From the NCBI RefSeq assembly GCF_003992595.1, contig NZ_RZNA01000003.1:62001-126000 (forward strand): a stretch of 64,000 nucleotides of DNA, read 5' to 3'. A model generated the notes under the pieces. That model did no database searches. It saw only the letters and a program-made list of their open reading frames with translations, and was not told where the DNA came from. Shown in pieces: positions 46,324-55,198 of this stretch (position 1 is the first letter of the stretch; each line of letters opens with the position of its first letter). Source of the DNA: Flagellimonas oceanensis (lineage in GTDB: Bacteria; Bacteroidota; Bacteroidia; Flavobacteriales; Flavobacteriaceae). Position numbers and translations under genes: made by a program.

Positions 46324-48855
46324 TTGAAGCTTCATCATACATTTTTAGGCGCCATGGTTTTGGGAGGACTTGCATTCAATGCGTGTTCCACCCAAAAGGA
46401 TAAATTCATCAACCGAAATTGGCACGCACTCAATACCGAGTTCAACACCCTGTACAACGGTAATTTGGCCTTTCAACAAGGCTTGGAGGAAATCAATGCC
46501 AACTACAGGGATGACTATTGGGAAATCCTTCCCGTGGAGCGCCTCAAGGTCACCGATGAGATAAAACTCGACTCCGAGGACAACAACCCCAACTTTCTTA
46601 TTGCTGAGGAAAAGGCCACCAAGGCCATCCAAAAACATAGCATGGACATCAAGGATGAGGAACGGAACCCACAAATAGACGAGGCCTTTCTTTTGCTTGG
46701 GAAGTCCCGTTATTTTGATCAGCGCTATATCCCCGCTTTGGAGTCCTTCAATTATATCCTTAGAAAGTACAGTAAAAGTGATGGTCTTAACCAGGCTACC
46801 ATTTGGCGGGAGAAGACCAACATGCGTTTGGACAATCCCGAAGTGGCCATCAAAAACTTGAAGCGCCTTTTCAAATATGAAAAGCTAAAGGATCAGGAAT
46901 ATGCGGATGCCAATGCAGTTCTGGCCCAATGCTACATCAACCTGAATGCGCCCGACACCGCCATCCAAAAACTGAAAATATCCCAGGCCTATACCAAAAA
47001 GAACCCAGAAAAGGGAAGATACCTGTTCATTATTGGGCAGTTGTACGACCAGATGGGGCATCAGGATAGTGCCAATTACGCTTACAACAAGGTCATTGAA
47101 CTGAACCGCAAATCGCCAAGGGTGTACATGATCAATGCGCATCTAAAAAAAATCCAGAACACCGAACTTACCGAGAGTAACAAAGAGGAAATGTTGGAAT
47201 ACCTTACAGATTTGGAAGAGAACCGGGAGAACAGACCATTTCTGGACAAGATTTATCGGCAGGTGGCCCAATATCATCTAGCGTATGAGGAAGATAGTTT
47301 GGCCTTGGCCTATTTCAACAAATCAATTCAGGCAACACAAGGTGAACGCAAATTATTCGCTTTGAACTATCGGAGTCTGGCGGATTATTATTTTGATGAG
47401 GACGCATACCGAATGGCAGGATCCTACTACGATAGCACACTGACCAACCTGAATGAGAATACTAGAAAGCATCGTGATATCAAAAAGCGATTGGACAATC
47501 TTGAAGATGTCATTAAGTATGAGGATATCGTTCAGCATGCGGATAGTGTAATCACTTTATACCAAATGCCCGTTGCCGAGCGTACGGCCTATTTTGAAGA
47601 TTACATCGCCGGGATAAAACGTAAAGAAGAGGCCGAGGCCGAGAAACAACTGGAACGCGCCAATGCTGGTTTTGCCACGTTTGCCGAAAGCAAAGGGGGA
47701 AAGGAAAACCAAGGCAAGTTCTATTTTTACAACATCACAAGTCTAGGACAGGGCAGGAATGGTTTTAGAACCCGATGGGGCACAAGGACCTTGGAAGACG
47801 ATTGGCGATGGAGCAATAAATCCAAAACATTGGTTTCCGAAGCCACAGGGGAGGAAATCGCAGCCAACGATGAGGTGTTGACCGAGGATCAAAAGTATTC
47901 GGTGGACTATTACTTGGAACAGGTCCCCACCGATTTGGCCGTAATTGATAGTCTGAAAGGCGAACGCAACTTTGCCAATTATCAATTGGGATTGATCTAC
48001 AAGGAAAAGTTCAAGGACAATATGCTGGCCGCCGCAAAATTGGAACGTGTACTGTCCTCCAATCCCGAGGAACGTTTGATTCTCCCATCAAAATACAATC
48101 TGTACAAGATTTACGAGGAATCAGGGAGTCCTATGGCGGTAAGTATGAAGCAAAACATCATTACGAACCATCCCGATACACGTTACGCGGAAATTTTATT
48201 GAACCCACAAGCCGTGTTGGATGGAAATACCGATAGCCCCGATGCGAGGTATGCGGCTTTGTTCAAACAATATCAAAAGCAAGAGTTTTTGCAGGTCATT
48301 ACCCGGTCGGAAGAATACATCAACCAATTTACGGGAGACCCCATTGTTCCCAAATTCGAGATGTTGAAGGCGAATGCCATAGGCCGTTTGCAAGGATTCG
48401 AACCATTTAAGGAAGCTTTGAACTATGTGGCGCTTACCTATCCCAACAATCCTGAAGGGAAGAAAGCGGAACAAATGGTGGAGGAGCAATTGCCGAAATT
48501 GGAGACCAAGGAATTCTCGCCGGAAACGGGTTCCACAGGAGCTGGAAACTGGAAAGTGGTGTTTCCATTCAAAATCAAGAGCGATGAAAAGGCGACCAAG
48601 CTCAGAGATCGTTTGATGGAGGTCATCGATGAACTGAACTACAAGAACATTGTTTCCAAGGACATCTATAATTTGGAGGATGAGTTCGTGGTGGTCCATG
48701 GCTTTCCATCGAAAGACTTTGCCCTTGGCTTTGCCGAGCTTATAAAAAACAATAGGGACTACCTTATTAAAGATGAGAATTTTGTAGTTTTATCGGACAA
48801 TTACAAAATCATACAAGTCCACAAGAACCTAGAATCATACAAAGCGCAATTTTAA
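46324..48855 (+). CDS. porW: Type IX secretion periplasmic lipoprotein PorW/SprE
   Basis: This 843-residue lipoprotein has a signal ending in LAFNAC (Cys about residue 20) and many TPR-like helical repeats (for example EAFLLLGKSRYFDQRYIPAL and RPFLDKIYRQVAQYHLAYEED). The start of the mature part (STQKDKFINRNWHALNTEFN) is typical of PorW/SprE, a component needed for type IX secretion and gliding motility. The start is a TTG at 46324, which alone gives the basic n-region of the signal peptide; the first ATG (46354) would cut it. Bactofilin follows after 20 bases. Confidence 0.9.
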   Translation: MKLHHTFLGAMVLGGLAFNACSTQKDKFINRNWHALNTEFNTLYNGNLAFQQGLEEINANYRDDYWEILPVERLKVTDEIKLDSEDNNPNFLIAEEKATKAIQKHSMDIKDEERNPQIDEAFLLLGKSRYFDQRYIPALESFNYILRKYSKSDGLNQATIWREKTNMRLDNPEVAIKNLKRLFKYEKLKDQEYADANAVLAQCYINLNAPDTAIQKLKISQAYTKKNPEKGRYLFIIGQLYDQMGHQDSANYAYNKVIELNRKSPRVYMINAHLKKIQNTELTESNKEEMLEYLTDLEENRENRPFLDKIYRQVAQYHLAYEEDSLALAYFNKSIQATQGERKLFALNYRSLADYYFDEDAYRMAGSYYDSTLTNLNENTRKHRDIKKRLDNLEDVIKYEDIVQHADSVITLYQMPVAERTAYFEDYIAGIKRKEEAEAEKQLERANAGFATFAESKGGKENQGKFYFYNITSLGQGRNGFRTRWGTRTLEDDWRWSNKSKTLVSEATGEEIAANDEVLTEDQKYSVDYYLEQVPTDLAVIDSLKGERNFANYQLGLIYKEKFKDNMLAAAKLERVLSSNPEERLILPSKYNLYKIYEESGSPMAVSMKQNIITNHPDTRYAEILLNPQAVLDGNTDSPDARYAALFKQYQKQEFLQVITRSEEYINQFTGDPIVPKFEMLKANAIGRLQGFEPFKEALNYVALTYPNNPEGKKAEQMVEEQLPKLETKEFSPETGSTGAGNWKVVFPFKIKSDEKATKLRDRLMEVIDELNYKNIVSKDIYNLEDEFVVVHGFPSKDFALGFAELIKNNRDYLIKDENFVVLSDNYKIIQVHKNLESYKAQF

Positions 48856-48875
48856 CCCCAAAACCCTAGAACACA

Positions 48876-49295
48876 ATGTTTTCTGACAACAAGAAACCCC
48901 GGCCTATGAATGAATTTGGCGGACAGCCCAATAGAATAGAAAAGAACACGAAAATAAAGGGTGACATTACCTCCGAAGCCGACTTTAGGATAGACGGTAA
49001 ATTGGAAGGCAATGTGACCACTTCCGGCAAAGTTGTCATAGGAAAGGACGGCTACATCAACGGAAAGGTAGAATGTGTGAATGCAGATATCGAAGGAAGG
49101 TTCAATGGAGAACTTATGGTAAAGGATTTACTTTCCCTGAAATCTTCAGCGACCATTGAGGGCACCGTTAGCGTGGCCAAATTGGCGGTAGAGCCCGGGG
49201 CGACCTTCAATGCGGCCTGTACCATGGGCAAAGGAGCTGCATCCACTACAAAAATGCAGTCCACAAAGAAAGATGAGCCAGCAAAAGCCTCCTAA
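48876..49295 (+). CDS. Bactofilin family cytoskeletal protein
   Basis: This 139-residue protein has the bactofilin core of repeated beta-helix strands (TKIKGDITSEADFRIDGKLE, GKVVIGKDGYINGKVE, ADIEGRFNGELMVKDLLSL), flanked by flexible charged ends. Bactofilins form filaments at the inner membrane and help to organise cell-wall or secretion machinery. It lies between porW and the ATP synthase assembly gene atpZ, overlapping the latter by 23 bases. Confidence 0.93.
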   Translation: MFSDNKKPRPMNEFGGQPNRIEKNTKIKGDITSEADFRIDGKLEGNVTTSGKVVIGKDGYINGKVECVNADIEGRFNGELMVKDLLSLKSSATIEGTVSVAKLAVEPGATFNAACTMGKGAASTTKMQSTKKDEPAKAS

Positions 49296-49506
49296 AAAAA
49301 AGTACAACAAAACCATCAATACAGCCGCCCGTTTGTCTGGTTCCGCCATTCAAATGGGCGTGGTCATTTATTTGGGCGTTTGGGGAGGCAAATGGCTTGA
49401 TGGTCATTTTGGGACCGAAAAAGTGTTCTTGCCCATCTGTACGATTCTAGCGGTAGCGATTTCCATATATTTGGTTATACAACAAGTAAAAAAAATCAAC
49501 GATTGA
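49273..49506 (+). CDS. atpZ: AtpZ/AtpI family protein
   Basis: This 77-residue protein has two membrane segments (about residues 25-40 and 50-70) around the conserved LGVWGGKWLDGHFGTEKVF, typical of AtpZ/AtpI proteins that aid F-type ATP synthase assembly or cation supply. I use the ATG at 49273 within the end of the bactofilin gene; a further upstream ATG in frame gives non-family residues. The stop overlaps the TTG start of the next gene. Confidence 0.87.
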   Translation: MSQQKPPKKKYNKTINTAARLSGSAIQMGVVIYLGVWGGKWLDGHFGTEKVFLPICTILAVAISIYLVIQQVKKIND

Positions 49507-49892
49507 AATTCAGGCCGTATCCAATTCTTTTTGTCTCCATTCTTTTTGCGGGATTATTGGCGCTGTTCTTTGTCCAGGGTTGGGTTTTGGAAGATAAAGG
49601 GCATGACCTTTCCTCCCTTCATTTTACAAAGAGCTATGTGCTCAATGCTATCATGGCCCTGATCGTTTTTTTTGCCATTTATATATTTAGGAACAAATAC
49701 CGTGATTTGTTGGGCTTCTTTTTCTTGGGAGGGAGTCTATTAAAGTTTGCACTTTTCTTCATTTTTCTTTACCCTTCCTATAATCAAGACGGTACTCTGG
49801 AACGTTTGGAGTTCCTTGTGTTTTTTGTGCCGTACGGATTTGCCTTGATGCTGGAAACCTACTTTTTGGTGAAACTGCTTAATACTGTGTGA
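49503..49892 (+). CDS. Small membrane protein, DUF6168-like
   Basis: This 129-residue protein has four membrane segments (about residues 6-23, 45-62, 70-90 and 102-122). I recall this family as DUF6168, a regular neighbour of atpB in flavobacteria, in the place where other bacteria have AtpI. The start is a TTG at 49503 overlapping the atpZ stop by 4 bases; no ATG gives the first membrane segment. Function is unknown. Confidence 0.75.
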   Translation: MKFRPYPILFVSILFAGLLALFFVQGWVLEDKGHDLSSLHFTKSYVLNAIMALIVFFAIYIFRNKYRDLLGFFFLGGSLLKFALFFIFLYPSYNQDGTLERLEFLVFFVPYGFALMLETYFLVKLLNTV

Positions 49893-49970
49893 CAAAGGGT
49901 GGAAATCCTTGGAAAAAAACAAAGAAAAAAATAATACTCAAAAAAGCTTTTTTCTTTTGAATGGGGAATG

Positions 49971-49978
49971 TATTTTTG
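49971..49978 (+). promoter_or_regulatory. Candidate -7 promoter box of the ATP synthase operon
   Basis: TATTTTTG matches TAnnTTTG and lies 32 bases before the atpB ATG, in the 118-base gap after the DUF6168-like gene. A TTTG at 49956-49959 is too close (11-base spacer) for a normal -33 element, so only the -7 box is convincing. Confidence 0.45.
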
Positions 49979-50010
49979 CACCAATTTTTGAGGACCCATA
50001 GTTGGATCAT

Positions 50011-51150
50011 ATGCGATATTCTTTTTTCAGTAAAAAACTAGTTGCCGTAATTTTTTTGATTGCGGGATTTGTATCGGCCCAAAACCATGAGGGAGAAGAA
50101 GTTGAAACCGGTGCCCACGATTTAAAGACCGAGATTAAGGAATACATCGACCATCACCTTTTGGATTCGCATGATTTCAATCTATATTCTTACACTACCG
50201 ATGAAGGTGAGCACAAATATGTCGGGTTCCCACTTCCTGTGATTCTTTGGGACAATGGGTTGAAGGTTTTTCTTTCTTCGGAGTTCGAGCATGGAGAGGC
50301 GGTTGCTGAGGTGGATGGGAATCACTACGCACTTTACCACAACAAAATATATAAGACAGATGCGGAAGGCACCATCAATTTTGAGGGCCATCATGGAGAT
50401 GAAACCCATACGGAAGATGCCTACGGAGAGGATTTGGTAGTGGATGATGCCCATCCTTCCAACGAAAAGCCTTTGGATTTGTCCATTACCAAAAACGTGG
50501 TCTTTATTATAGCCGTAGCGCTTTTAATGTTCTTGGTTTTCCGTTCCATGGCAAAAAGATATCAGAAGAGTACCATGCCTCGGGGTGTTGGTAGATTCTT
50601 GGAACCCTTGGTGCTATTTGTGCGTGATGAGATTGCCATTCCAAACATTGGTGAGCATAAATACAAAAAGTACATGAGCTACTTGTTGACCGTATTCTTT
50701 TTTGTGTGGATCATCAACCTTTTGGGCTTGACGCCACTTGGTGTCAACGTAACCAATAACATTGCCGTTACATTTGCCTTGGCAATGATCACATACCTTA
50801 TTACAACTTTTACAGGGAACAAAAACTACTGGAAGCACATCTTTTGGATGCCTGGCGTGCCGGTTCCCATGAAAATTATATTGGCACCCATCGAATTGTT
50901 GGGAACGTTCATCAAACCATTCTCATTGATGATTCGTTTGTACGCCAACATTACTGCGGGTCACGTAGTGTTGATGAGTATTATCGGGTTGATGTTCATA
51001 TTTAAAAACTGGATAGGAAGCCCATTGTCCTTCTTGTTGGCATTTGCACTTTCATTGTTGGAATTGTTGGTGGCCGCATTGCAGGCATATATTTTTACCA
51101 TGTTGTCCGCCCTATATTTTGGTATGGCGGTAGAAGAAGATCATCATTAA
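50011..51150 (+). CDS. atpB: ATP synthase F0 subunit a
   Basis: This 379-residue protein begins with a signal-peptide-like segment (LVAVIFLIAGFVSAQ) and about 130 His- and acid-rich residues that most bacterial a-subunits lack, as is usual in Bacteroidota. The core has the expected membrane segments and the essential Arg in FSLMIRLYANITAGHVV. I use the ATG at 50011; a TTG three codons upstream is in frame. It forms the proton path together with the c-ring. Confidence 0.95.
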   Translation: MRYSFFSKKLVAVIFLIAGFVSAQNHEGEEVETGAHDLKTEIKEYIDHHLLDSHDFNLYSYTTDEGEHKYVGFPLPVILWDNGLKVFLSSEFEHGEAVAEVDGNHYALYHNKIYKTDAEGTINFEGHHGDETHTEDAYGEDLVVDDAHPSNEKPLDLSITKNVVFIIAVALLMFLVFRSMAKRYQKSTMPRGVGRFLEPLVLFVRDEIAIPNIGEHKYKKYMSYLLTVFFFVWIINLLGLTPLGVNVTNNIAVTFALAMITYLITTFTGNKNYWKHIFWMPGVPVPMKIILAPIELLGTFIKPFSLMIRLYANITAGHVVLMSIIGLMFIFKNWIGSPLSFLLAFALSLLELLVAALQAYIFTMLSALYFGMAVEEDHH

Positions 51151-51181
51151 TTAGAACGTTTAATATTTAAATTCATATATC

Positions 51182-51373
51182 ATGACAATTCCAAACATCG
51201 TAGGAGCTGGTTTGATCGTAATCGGAGCAGGATTGGGCATCGGTAGAATCGGTGGTCAAGCAATGGAGGCCATTGCTCGTCAACCTGAAGCTTCTGGTAA
51301 GATCCAAACAGCAATGTTGATTGCAGCAGCCCTTATTGAAGGTATCGGTTTCGCCGCTCTTTTTGCAGCGTAA
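51182..51373 (+). CDS. atpE: ATP synthase F0 subunit c
   Basis: This 63-residue hairpin protein has two membrane helices joined by the polar loop ARQPEASGK and the ion-binding Glu in AALIEGIGFAALF. The neighbour of this Glu is Gly rather than Ser or Thr, which suggests proton rather than sodium coupling. It is shorter than many c-subunits but usual for flavobacteria. A stem-loop follows directly after the gene. Confidence 0.95.
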   Translation: MTIPNIVGAGLIVIGAGLGIGRIGGQAMEAIARQPEASGKIQTAMLIAAALIEGIGFAALFAA

Positions 51374-51390
51374 GGACCGTAAAAACATTG

Positions 51391-51424
51391 ATGAAGGCCA
51401 TAGCGGTTGGCTATGGCCCTTCAT
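51391..51424 (+). promoter_or_regulatory. Stem-loop between atpE and atpF
   Basis: The arms ATGAAGG+CCATAGC and GCTATGG+C+CCTTCAT pair over 14 bp with one bulged C; loop GGTTG. No U-tract follows, so it is more likely an mRNA-stabilising or processing hairpin than a full terminator. Its place just after atpE fits the need for more c subunits than other subunits. Confidence 0.6.
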
Positions 51425-51468
51425 TGATTTAAAGTGATAGAGTTTAAAGAATTTATATTTTAAGATAA

Positions 51469-51969
51469 ATGGAAAAGTTATTAGAGGAATTTTCCTTAGG
51501 GTTGTTTGTCTGGCAGTTGGTTCTTTTTGTGGGCCTACTGTTGTTGCTGAGAAAATACGCATGGAAGCCCATTCTTGGCGCGGTAGAAAAACGTGAAGAA
51601 GGCATAAAAGACGCTCTTGACGCTGCAGAAGCCGCCAAGAAAGAAATGCAGAACGTGACTGCAGATAGCGAAAAGCTGTTGAGGGAGGCCAAAGTGGAAA
51701 GAGATGCCTTGTTAAAGGAAGCGAGAGAAATCAAAGAAAGCATTATCTCTGAAGCAAAGGAGCAAGCTCAGGTGGAAGGCGATAAAATGATCAAGCAGGC
51801 CCAAGCAACCATAGAAAGCGAAAAGAAAGCTGCTGTTGCCGATATTAAGGCACAAGTAGCTAACCTATCCGTGGAGATTGCCGAAAAGGTGATCAAAGAG
51901 GAATTGTCCGACAAAGGCAAACAGCAAAAGTTGGTCGAGGACATGTTGGGCGATATTAAACTGAACTAA
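51469..51969 (+). CDS. atpF: ATP synthase F0 subunit b
   Basis: This 166-residue protein has one N-terminal membrane segment (FSLGLFVWQLVLFVGLLLLL) followed by a long charged helix (KPILGAVEKREEGIKDALDA, then AEAAKKEMQ) that forms the peripheral stalk. Length is normal. The 95-base gap upstream holds the atpE/atpF stem-loop. It is followed by atpH after 6 bases. Confidence 0.95.
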   Translation: MEKLLEEFSLGLFVWQLVLFVGLLLLLRKYAWKPILGAVEKREEGIKDALDAAEAAKKEMQNVTADSEKLLREAKVERDALLKEAREIKESIISEAKEQAQVEGDKMIKQAQATIESEKKAAVADIKAQVANLSVEIAEKVIKEELSDKGKQQKLVEDMLGDIKLN

Positions 51970-51975
51970 GGGAAC

Positions 51976-52515
51976 ATGAACCAAAACAGGGCAGCCATAC
52001 GCTACGCAAAAGCAACCTTGGATTTCGCAGTCGAAAAGAAAGCGGCAGATGCCGTGGAAAAGGACATGCGGGAGATAGCTGCGACCATTTCCGAGAACGT
52101 GGAGCTTCAAAATATGTTGGAGAGCCCGATCATCAAATCAGAGGTAAAGAAGAACAGTCTGTTGGAAATCTTCAAGGGTGCCAACGAAATCACTAAAGGT
52201 CTTCTTCAAACCTTGATCGGCAACAAGCGAATTGCCATGTTGCAGGAAGTGGCCTATAAATACATCATCCTTCATGAAAAATTGAAGGGCGAGGAAGTAG
52301 CTTACGTAACCACTGCCGTCCCATTGACTTCCGATTTGGAGAAGAAAATTTTGGAAACGGTGACCAAGGCAACCGGAAACAAGGTTACCTTGGAAAATAA
52401 AATCGATGAGAGCATCATCGGAGGATTTGTGCTACGGGTGGGAGATACCCAATACGATGCCAGCATCGCAAACAAATTGAACGGATTAAAAAGAGAATTT
52501 ACAAATAGTCTATAA
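51976..52515 (+). CDS. atpH: ATP synthase F1 subunit delta
   Basis: This 179-residue protein matches the delta/OSCP family: [17 protein letters not shown] at the N-terminus, a helical bundle, and the C-terminal [20 protein letters not shown] block followed by [13 protein letters not shown]. It joins the peripheral stalk to the F1 head. It lies 2 bases upstream of atpA. Confidence 0.95.
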   Translation: MNQNRAAIRYAKATLDFAVEKKAADAVEKDMREIAATISENVELQNMLESPIIKSEVKKNSLLEIFKGANEITKGLLQTLIGNKRIAMLQEVAYKYIILHEKLKGEEVAYVTTAVPLTSDLEKKILETVTKATGNKVTLENKIDESIIGGFVLRVGDTQYDASIANKLNGLKREFTNSL

Positions 52516-52517
52516 AA

Positions 52518-54098
52518 ATGGCAGGAGTAAAAGCCGCTGAGGTATCAGCAATTTTGAAAAAACAGTTATCAGGTTACGAAGCATCCGCTTCTTTGGATGA
52601 AGTAGGTACCGTATTACAAGTAGGTGATGGTATTGCCCGTGTATATGGACTTTCCAATGCCCAGTATGGGGAGTTGGTGGAGTTCGAGGGTGGTATGCAA
52701 GGTATCGTTCTTAACTTGGAGGAAGACAACGTAGGTGTTGTATTGTTGGGCCCATCACAAGAGATTGTGGAAGGTGCTACTGTGAAAAGAACCGAGCGTA
52801 TTGCTTCCATCAATGTTGGTGAGGGAATTGTTGGCCGTGTGGTGGACACCTTGGGTAAACCAATCGATGGTAAAGGACCTATTGCCGGCGAAACCTACGA
52901 GATGCCCTTGGAACGCAAGGCTCCTGGTGTAATTTTTAGACAGCCCGTTGACGAACCCATGCAGACAGGTATCAAGGCGATTGATGCCATGATTCCGGTG
53001 GGGCGTGGACAAAGGGAGTTGGTGATCGGTGATAAGCAAACAGGTAAGACCACCGTTTGTATCGATACCATCCTTAACCAAAAAGAATTTTACGATGCCG
53101 GGGAACCTGTGCATTGTATCTATGTTGCCATAGGTCAGAAAGCATCCACAGTGGCTGCTATTGCCAAGACTTTGGAGGAAAAAGGAGCATTGGCCTATAC
53201 GACCATTGTTGCCGCCAACGCTTCCGACCCTGCTCCAATGCAGGTATATGCTCCATTCGCTGGTGCAGCTATCGGGGAGTTCTTCAGGGATACAGGGCGC
53301 CCAGCCTTGATCATCTATGATGACTTGTCAAAACAAGCGGTTGCTTACCGTGAGGTTTCCTTGCTTTTGAGAAGACCTCCGGGACGTGAAGCATACCCTG
53401 GTGACGTTTTCTTCTTGCACTCAAGATTGTTGGAGCGTGCCGCTAAGGTTATCAGTGATGATGATATCGCAAAGACCATGAACGACCTTCCAGAATCATT
53501 GAAACCAATGGTGAAAGGTGGTGGTTCGTTGACAGCACTTCCAATTATCGAAACACAGGCAGGTGACGTTTCCGCATATATCCCGACCAACGTAATCTCC
53601 ATTACGGATGGTCAGATATTCTTGGAACAAGATTTGTTCAACCAAGGGGTTCGTCCTGCGATCAATGTGGGTATCTCCGTATCTCGTGTGGGTGGTTCCG
53701 CGCAGATCAAGTCGATGAAGAAAGTGGCAGGTACCTTGAAACTTGACCAGGCCCAGTTCCGTGAATTGGAAGCCTTTGCCAAGTTCGGTTCCGATTTGGA
53801 TGCCGCTACCTTGAACGTGATCGAAAAAGGACGTAGAAACGTGGAGATCTTGAAACAAGGTCAGAACGATCCATTTACCGTGGAAGATCAGGTGGCCATC
53901 ATCTTTGCAGGTTCCAAGAACCTGTTGAGGGACGTTCCTGTGGACAAGGTAAAGGAGTTTGAAAAAGATTACTTGGAGTTCTTGAACGCCAAGCACAGAG
54001 ATGTTTTGGATACGCTTAAAGCCGGTAAATTGACCGATGAGGTTACTGAAACTTTGACTGCTGTTTGCAAGGACCTTTCAAGCAAGTACAAAGCATAA
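52518..54098 (+). CDS. atpA: ATP synthase F1 subunit alpha
   Basis: This 526-residue protein is the non-catalytic nucleotide-binding subunit. It has the N-terminal barrel ([14 protein letters not shown]), Walker A GDKQTGKT, the block [20 protein letters not shown], and [20 protein letters not shown]. Codon use is strongly biased, as expected for a highly expressed gene. It is followed by a repeat element before atpG. Confidence 0.98.
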   Translation: MAGVKAAEVSAILKKQLSGYEASASLDEVGTVLQVGDGIARVYGLSNAQYGELVEFEGGMQGIVLNLEEDNVGVVLLGPSQEIVEGATVKRTERIASINVGEGIVGRVVDTLGKPIDGKGPIAGETYEMPLERKAPGVIFRQPVDEPMQTGIKAIDAMIPVGRGQRELVIGDKQTGKTTVCIDTILNQKEFYDAGEPVHCIYVAIGQKASTVAAIAKTLEEKGALAYTTIVAANASDPAPMQVYAPFAGAAIGEFFRDTGRPALIIYDDLSKQAVAYREVSLLLRRPPGREAYPGDVFFLHSRLLERAAKVISDDDIAKTMNDLPESLKPMVKGGGSLTALPIIETQAGDVSAYIPTNVISITDGQIFLEQDLFNQGVRPAINVGISVSRVGGSAQIKSMKKVAGTLKLDQAQFRELEAFAKFGSDLDAATLNVIEKGRRNVEILKQGQNDPFTVEDQVAIIFAGSKNLLRDVPVDKVKEFEKDYLEFLNAKHRDVLDTLKAGKLTDEVTETLTAVCKDLSSKYKA

Positions 54099-54100
54099 CA

Positions 54101-54190
54101 ATTGTCATTTCTGAAGGGCCCTGAGCGTAGTCGAAGGGCACTGCAGGAATCCATAACCAAAAAGATTCCGCATCAATTGCGGAATGACAA
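54101..54190. repeat. Interspersed palindromic intergenic repeat between atpA and atpG
   Basis: This compact element has inverted ends TTGTCATT (54102-54109) and AATGACAA (54183-54190), an inner hairpin ATTCCGCA-TCAAT-TGCGGAAT (54165-54185) and a core GAGCGTAGTCGA (54123-54134) flanked by GCCCT/AGGGC. Similar short repeats are scattered in many flavobacterial genomes (known from general experience). A second, partial relative is at 57095-57161. Confidence 0.75.
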
Positions 54191-54198
54191 AGTAGAAT

Positions 54199-55059
54199 AT
54201 GGCGAATCTAAAGGAAATACGTAACAGGATATCATCCATCTCATCAACGATGCAGATTACCAGTGCCATGAAAATGGTTTCTGCTGCAAAGTTGAAAAAG
54301 GCCCAGGATGCTATCACGGCGATGCGTCCGTATTCCGATAAACTGACCGAGCTCCTACAAGGGCTTAGTGCCAGTTTGGAAGGAGACGGTGGAAGCGAGT
54401 ACGCCGACAAGAGACCCGTAAACAAAGTTTTGGTGGTTGCCATTACTTCCAACAGAGGTCTTTGTGGTGGATTCAACTCCAACATCATCAAGCAGAGCAA
54501 CAATCTGGTGTCCAATACCTATCCGGGTAAACAAGTTGACTTTTATACCATTGGTAAAAAAGGAAATGACATCCTCAGGAAAAGGCATACCATTTTGGGT
54601 GACCAAAGTAAGGTGTACGATGATTTGACCTTTGAGCATGTTGCCGAGATTGCGGAACTTTTGATGCGTTTGTTCACCAAAGGCGATTACGATAAAATCG
54701 AATTGGTGTACAACAAGTTCAAGAACGCCGCTACGCAGATCGTAATGACAGAGCAGTTCTTGCCCATTGTTGGAGCAGAAGGGGATGAAGCGATTGCTGC
54801 GGATTACATTTTTGAACCATCCAAAGTGGAAATAGTAAAAGAATTGATACCTAAATCCTTGAAGACACAGTTGTTCAAGGCCATCAGGGATTCCTTTGCC
54901 AGTGAGCACGGTGCCCGTATGACTGCGATGCACAAGGCGACCGATAATGCCGCGGAACTTAGGGATGAATTAAAATTGACCTATAACAAAGCACGTCAGG
55001 CAGCGATTACCAACGAAATCCTGGAAATTGTTGGTGGAGCGGAAGCGTTGAACAATTAA
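54199..55059 (+). CDS. atpG: ATP synthase F1 subunit gamma
   Basis: This 286-residue protein forms the rotating central shaft. N- and C-terminal helices are typical: KEIRNRISSISSTMQITSAM and MHKATDNAAELRDELKLTYN, then ARQAAITNEILEIVGGAEA. The middle has SNRGLCGGFN. It is the last gene of the operon; atpD and atpC are not here and are expected elsewhere in the genome, as usual in Bacteroidota. Confidence 0.97.
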   Translation: MANLKEIRNRISSISSTMQITSAMKMVSAAKLKKAQDAITAMRPYSDKLTELLQGLSASLEGDGGSEYADKRPVNKVLVVAITSNRGLCGGFNSNIIKQSNNLVSNTYPGKQVDFYTIGKKGNDILRKRHTILGDQSKVYDDLTFEHVAEIAELLMRLFTKGDYDKIELVYNKFKNAATQIVMTEQFLPIVGAEGDEAIAADYIFEPSKVEIVKELIPKSLKTQLFKAIRDSFASEHGARMTAMHKATDNAAELRDELKLTYNKARQAAITNEILEIVGGAEALNN

Positions 55060-55081
55060 GATCATATACTTTTATAATAAC

Positions 55082-55109
55082 AAAAGGCCACCACATCGGT
55101 GGCCTTTTT
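55082..55109 (+). terminator. Rho-independent terminator of the ATP synthase operon
   Basis: A perfect 11-bp stem AAAAGGCCACC/GGTGGCCTTTT with loop ACATC is followed by further T-rich sequence (TGTTTTTC). It lies 22 bases after the atpG stop. Confidence 0.92.
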
Positions 55110-55198
55110 GTTTTTCTTAGGGCAAGAAGGTTTAGCTACTAATGGCTTTTGCGTAACTTGTGGGCACCTAATCAAGGTTTTTAAAGAAGCAACACCTA

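Noticed and set aside
52518..55059. Loss of atpD and atpC as an anomaly
   Set aside because: A split ATP synthase with atpDC elsewhere is the normal arrangement in Bacteroidota.
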